Origin: Bacteroidota bacterium
GTDB taxonomy: Bacteria > Bacteroidota > Bacteroidia > Chitinophagales > Chitinophagaceae
Length of the DNA: 35,317 nucleotides
Assembly: GCA_018267515.1 (NCBI GenBank)
Contig: JAFDYJ010000031.1
Coordinates: 1 to 35,317, forward strand
Direction: 5' to 3'
The position numbers and the translations under genes are program-made. The notes beneath the pieces were generated by a model. The model made no database searches and had not been told where the DNA came from. It saw only the letters and a list, made by a program, of their open reading frames with translations. Shown here one piece after another: positions 34,569 to 35,317 of the stretch. Position 1 is the stretch's first letter. Every line of letters begins with the position of its first letter.

Positions 34569-34599
34569 TAAAAATAGAGGGGACGGTTAGCTGTTGCAA
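34569..34599 (-). promoter_or_regulatory. Promoter-like site of the 34548-30515 unit, joined to repeat unit C
   Basis: On the - strand TTG (complement of 34597-34599) precedes TATTTTTA (complement of 34569-34576) with a 20-base spacer, and the start codon is 21 bases further on. Same boxes and same repeat edge as at 28739 and 30341. Confidence 0.65.
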
Positions 34600-34764
34600 T
34601 CATTAAAAAAGATGATTTTTATTTAATCCAATCCAAATAGAAATGGTTGAAACCATTTGTGGTGAATTGGGTGTCCATGATAGCCCACGGTTTAAACATT
34701 AGCCCACGGTTTAAACCGTGGGCTAATGAAAAACGATTTTATTCAAAACCGTTTCAACGGTTTT
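34597..34764. repeat. Repeat unit C of the two-hairpin REP-like family, left of the transposase gene
   Basis: The unit starts with the shared string CAATCATTAAAAAAGATGAT (inverted arms 34598-34617) and then differs from units A and B for about 20 bases. Hairpin H1 at 34641-34658 is AAATGGTT-GA-AACCATTT, a perfect eight-pair stem. An extra left arm of H2 (TAGCCCACGGTTTAAAC, 34681-34697) precedes a perfect 32-base palindrome at 34697-34728 built on CATTAGCCCACGGTTT. A third hairpin, AAAACCGTT-TC-AACGGTTTT (34745-34764), lies 33 bases before the transposase start codon. Confidence 0.92.
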
Positions 34765-34796
34765 GTTATATTCGAAGAAGCAAAAAAATCCCCGCC

Positions 34797-35234
34797 ATGC
34801 TGCATTCATTCGTAAAAATATGGATACATGCCATTTGGGCAACCAAAGAAAGGGAACCATTGATAAAACCAGCCATCGAAAAAAATATTCATGAATACAT
34901 GCGCAAGGAATTTGTTGACATGGATTGCCCGGTAAGAATTATCAATGGAATGCCTGATCATGTTCATTCTCTGTTTTTGCTCAGCCGCTAAAAATCAATA
35001 GCTGAGGTTATCAAGCAGGTGAAAGGCGGCAGTTCTCATGCTGCTAATGAACAAGACCTGATAGCAGAAAAATTTGCGTGGCAAACAGGCTATGCAGCCT
35101 ATTCCGTAAGCGAATCACAATTAGAAAAGGTTTACAATTATATCAAGAATCAAAAAGCTCATCATGCTAAAAAATCATTTGCCGACGAATACGATGAATT
35201 TTTAAAATTGTATGGTTTTGAGGAACAGGAGTAA
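34797..35234 (+). pseudogene. REP-associated tyrosine transposase (RAYT, Y1_Tnp family) with in-frame stop
   Basis: Y1-type HUH transposases cut and join single-stranded DNA at hairpin ends. The ATG at 34797 (MLHSFVKIWIHAIWATKEREPLI) opens the family's usual N-terminus; more upstream starts would lie in the repeat. The HUH motif is intact in NGMPDHVHSLFLLS, and the second part has the catalytic-helix segment LEKVYNYIKNQKAHHAKKSFADEYDEFL with the tyrosine. A TAA at 34989-34991 splits the frame between LLSR and KSIAEVIKQVKGGSSH with no frameshift, at a point where homologues read straight through. A single base change (for example from CAA or AAA) explains it. Total length of 145 residues is normal. 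Repeat units C and D flank it. Confidence 0.88.
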
Positions 35235-35251
35235 TTTCGGGATTTCTGTAT

Positions 35252-35317
35252 AAAAATGGTTGAAGCCATTTGCGTGGAATTTGGTGTCTCTCATAGCCCA
35301 TCATAGCCCACGGTTTA
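35252..35317. repeat. Repeat unit D, right of the transposase gene, cut by window end
   Basis: Hairpin H1 is at 35254-35271 (AAATGGTT-GA-AGCCATTT, one wobble pair), followed by a spacer like that of the other units (GGAATTTGGTGT). Then come two left arms of H2 in tandem, CATAGCCCA and CATAGCCCACGGTTTA, the second running off the window. It lacks the CAATCATT edge and the promoter boxes seen in units A-C. Same orientation as unit C. Confidence 0.85.

Noticed and set aside
34647-34796. Longer N-terminus for the transposase
   Set aside because: The extra residues would be encoded by the hairpin repeat itself. The ATG at 34797 gives the usual family N-terminus.
34989-34991. TAA read through as a programmed recoding signal
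   Set aside because: No slippery sequence, selenocysteine context (which would need TGA) or related recoding in this family is visible. A nonsense mutation is simpler.
28739-35317. CRISPR array
   Set aside because: The repeated units are about 65-170 bases, spread over kilobases between genes and contain hairpins of REP type. There is no regular repeat-spacer alternation and no cas gene.

Overview
The window looks like a chromosomal segment from a member of the Bacteroidota, most likely near the Chitinophagaceae. The signs are AT-rich spacers, weak ribosome binding sites, promoter-like boxes of the TTG-N19/20-TAnnTTTG type, signal peptides ending in FAQ, a short NuoG without the molybdopterin domain, an exbB-exbD-exbD-tonB operon whose TonB has the N-terminal motif typical of the phylum, and LytS/LytTR-type signalling genes. 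The family-level assignment is inference.

Positions 1-12856 hold the respiratory complex I operon on the + strand, entered within nuoB and running nuoC, D, E, F, G, H, I, J, K, L, M, N. The encoded proteins are the NADH-oxidising arm (E, F, G), the connecting arm (B, C, D, I) and the proton-pumping membrane arm (H, J, K, L, M, N). Next come a MacB/FtsX-type permease (12922-14199), the proton-channel and energy-transducing operon exbB-exbD-exbD-tonB (14410-17549) closed by a strong terminator, and the tRNA-modification GTPase gene mnmE (17645-19024).

From 19 kb on the content is accessory. Three small - strand lipoprotein genes (19110-21325) are followed by a + strand signalling operon (21563-24546). 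Its first sensor has lost its phospho-accepting histidine and ATP-binding motifs (a pseudokinase), the second is an intact LytS-type kinase, and the third gene is a LytTR response regulator. The genes overlap by 11-14 bases.

The last third (24680-34548) is a - strand cluster of exported proteins of unknown function. It appears to have grown by duplication. Two large TPR proteins are paralogues, each paired with a member of a second family, and the C-terminal module of that second family recurs at the end of a frameshifted third gene. Between the pairs lies a secreted protein with a C-terminal DnaJ-like set of four CxxC motifs. Each of the three transcription units starts at a nearly identical promoter-like region, TTG-N19/20-TATTTTTA, fused to the edge of a repeat family with two hairpins per unit.

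The same repeat family flanks a REP-associated tyrosine transposase (RAYT) pseudogene at 34797-35234, broken by one in-frame TAA. Links between the repeats, the transposase and control of the secreted-protein cluster are the most novel-looking signal here. The association is visible in the sequence; the mechanism is inference.
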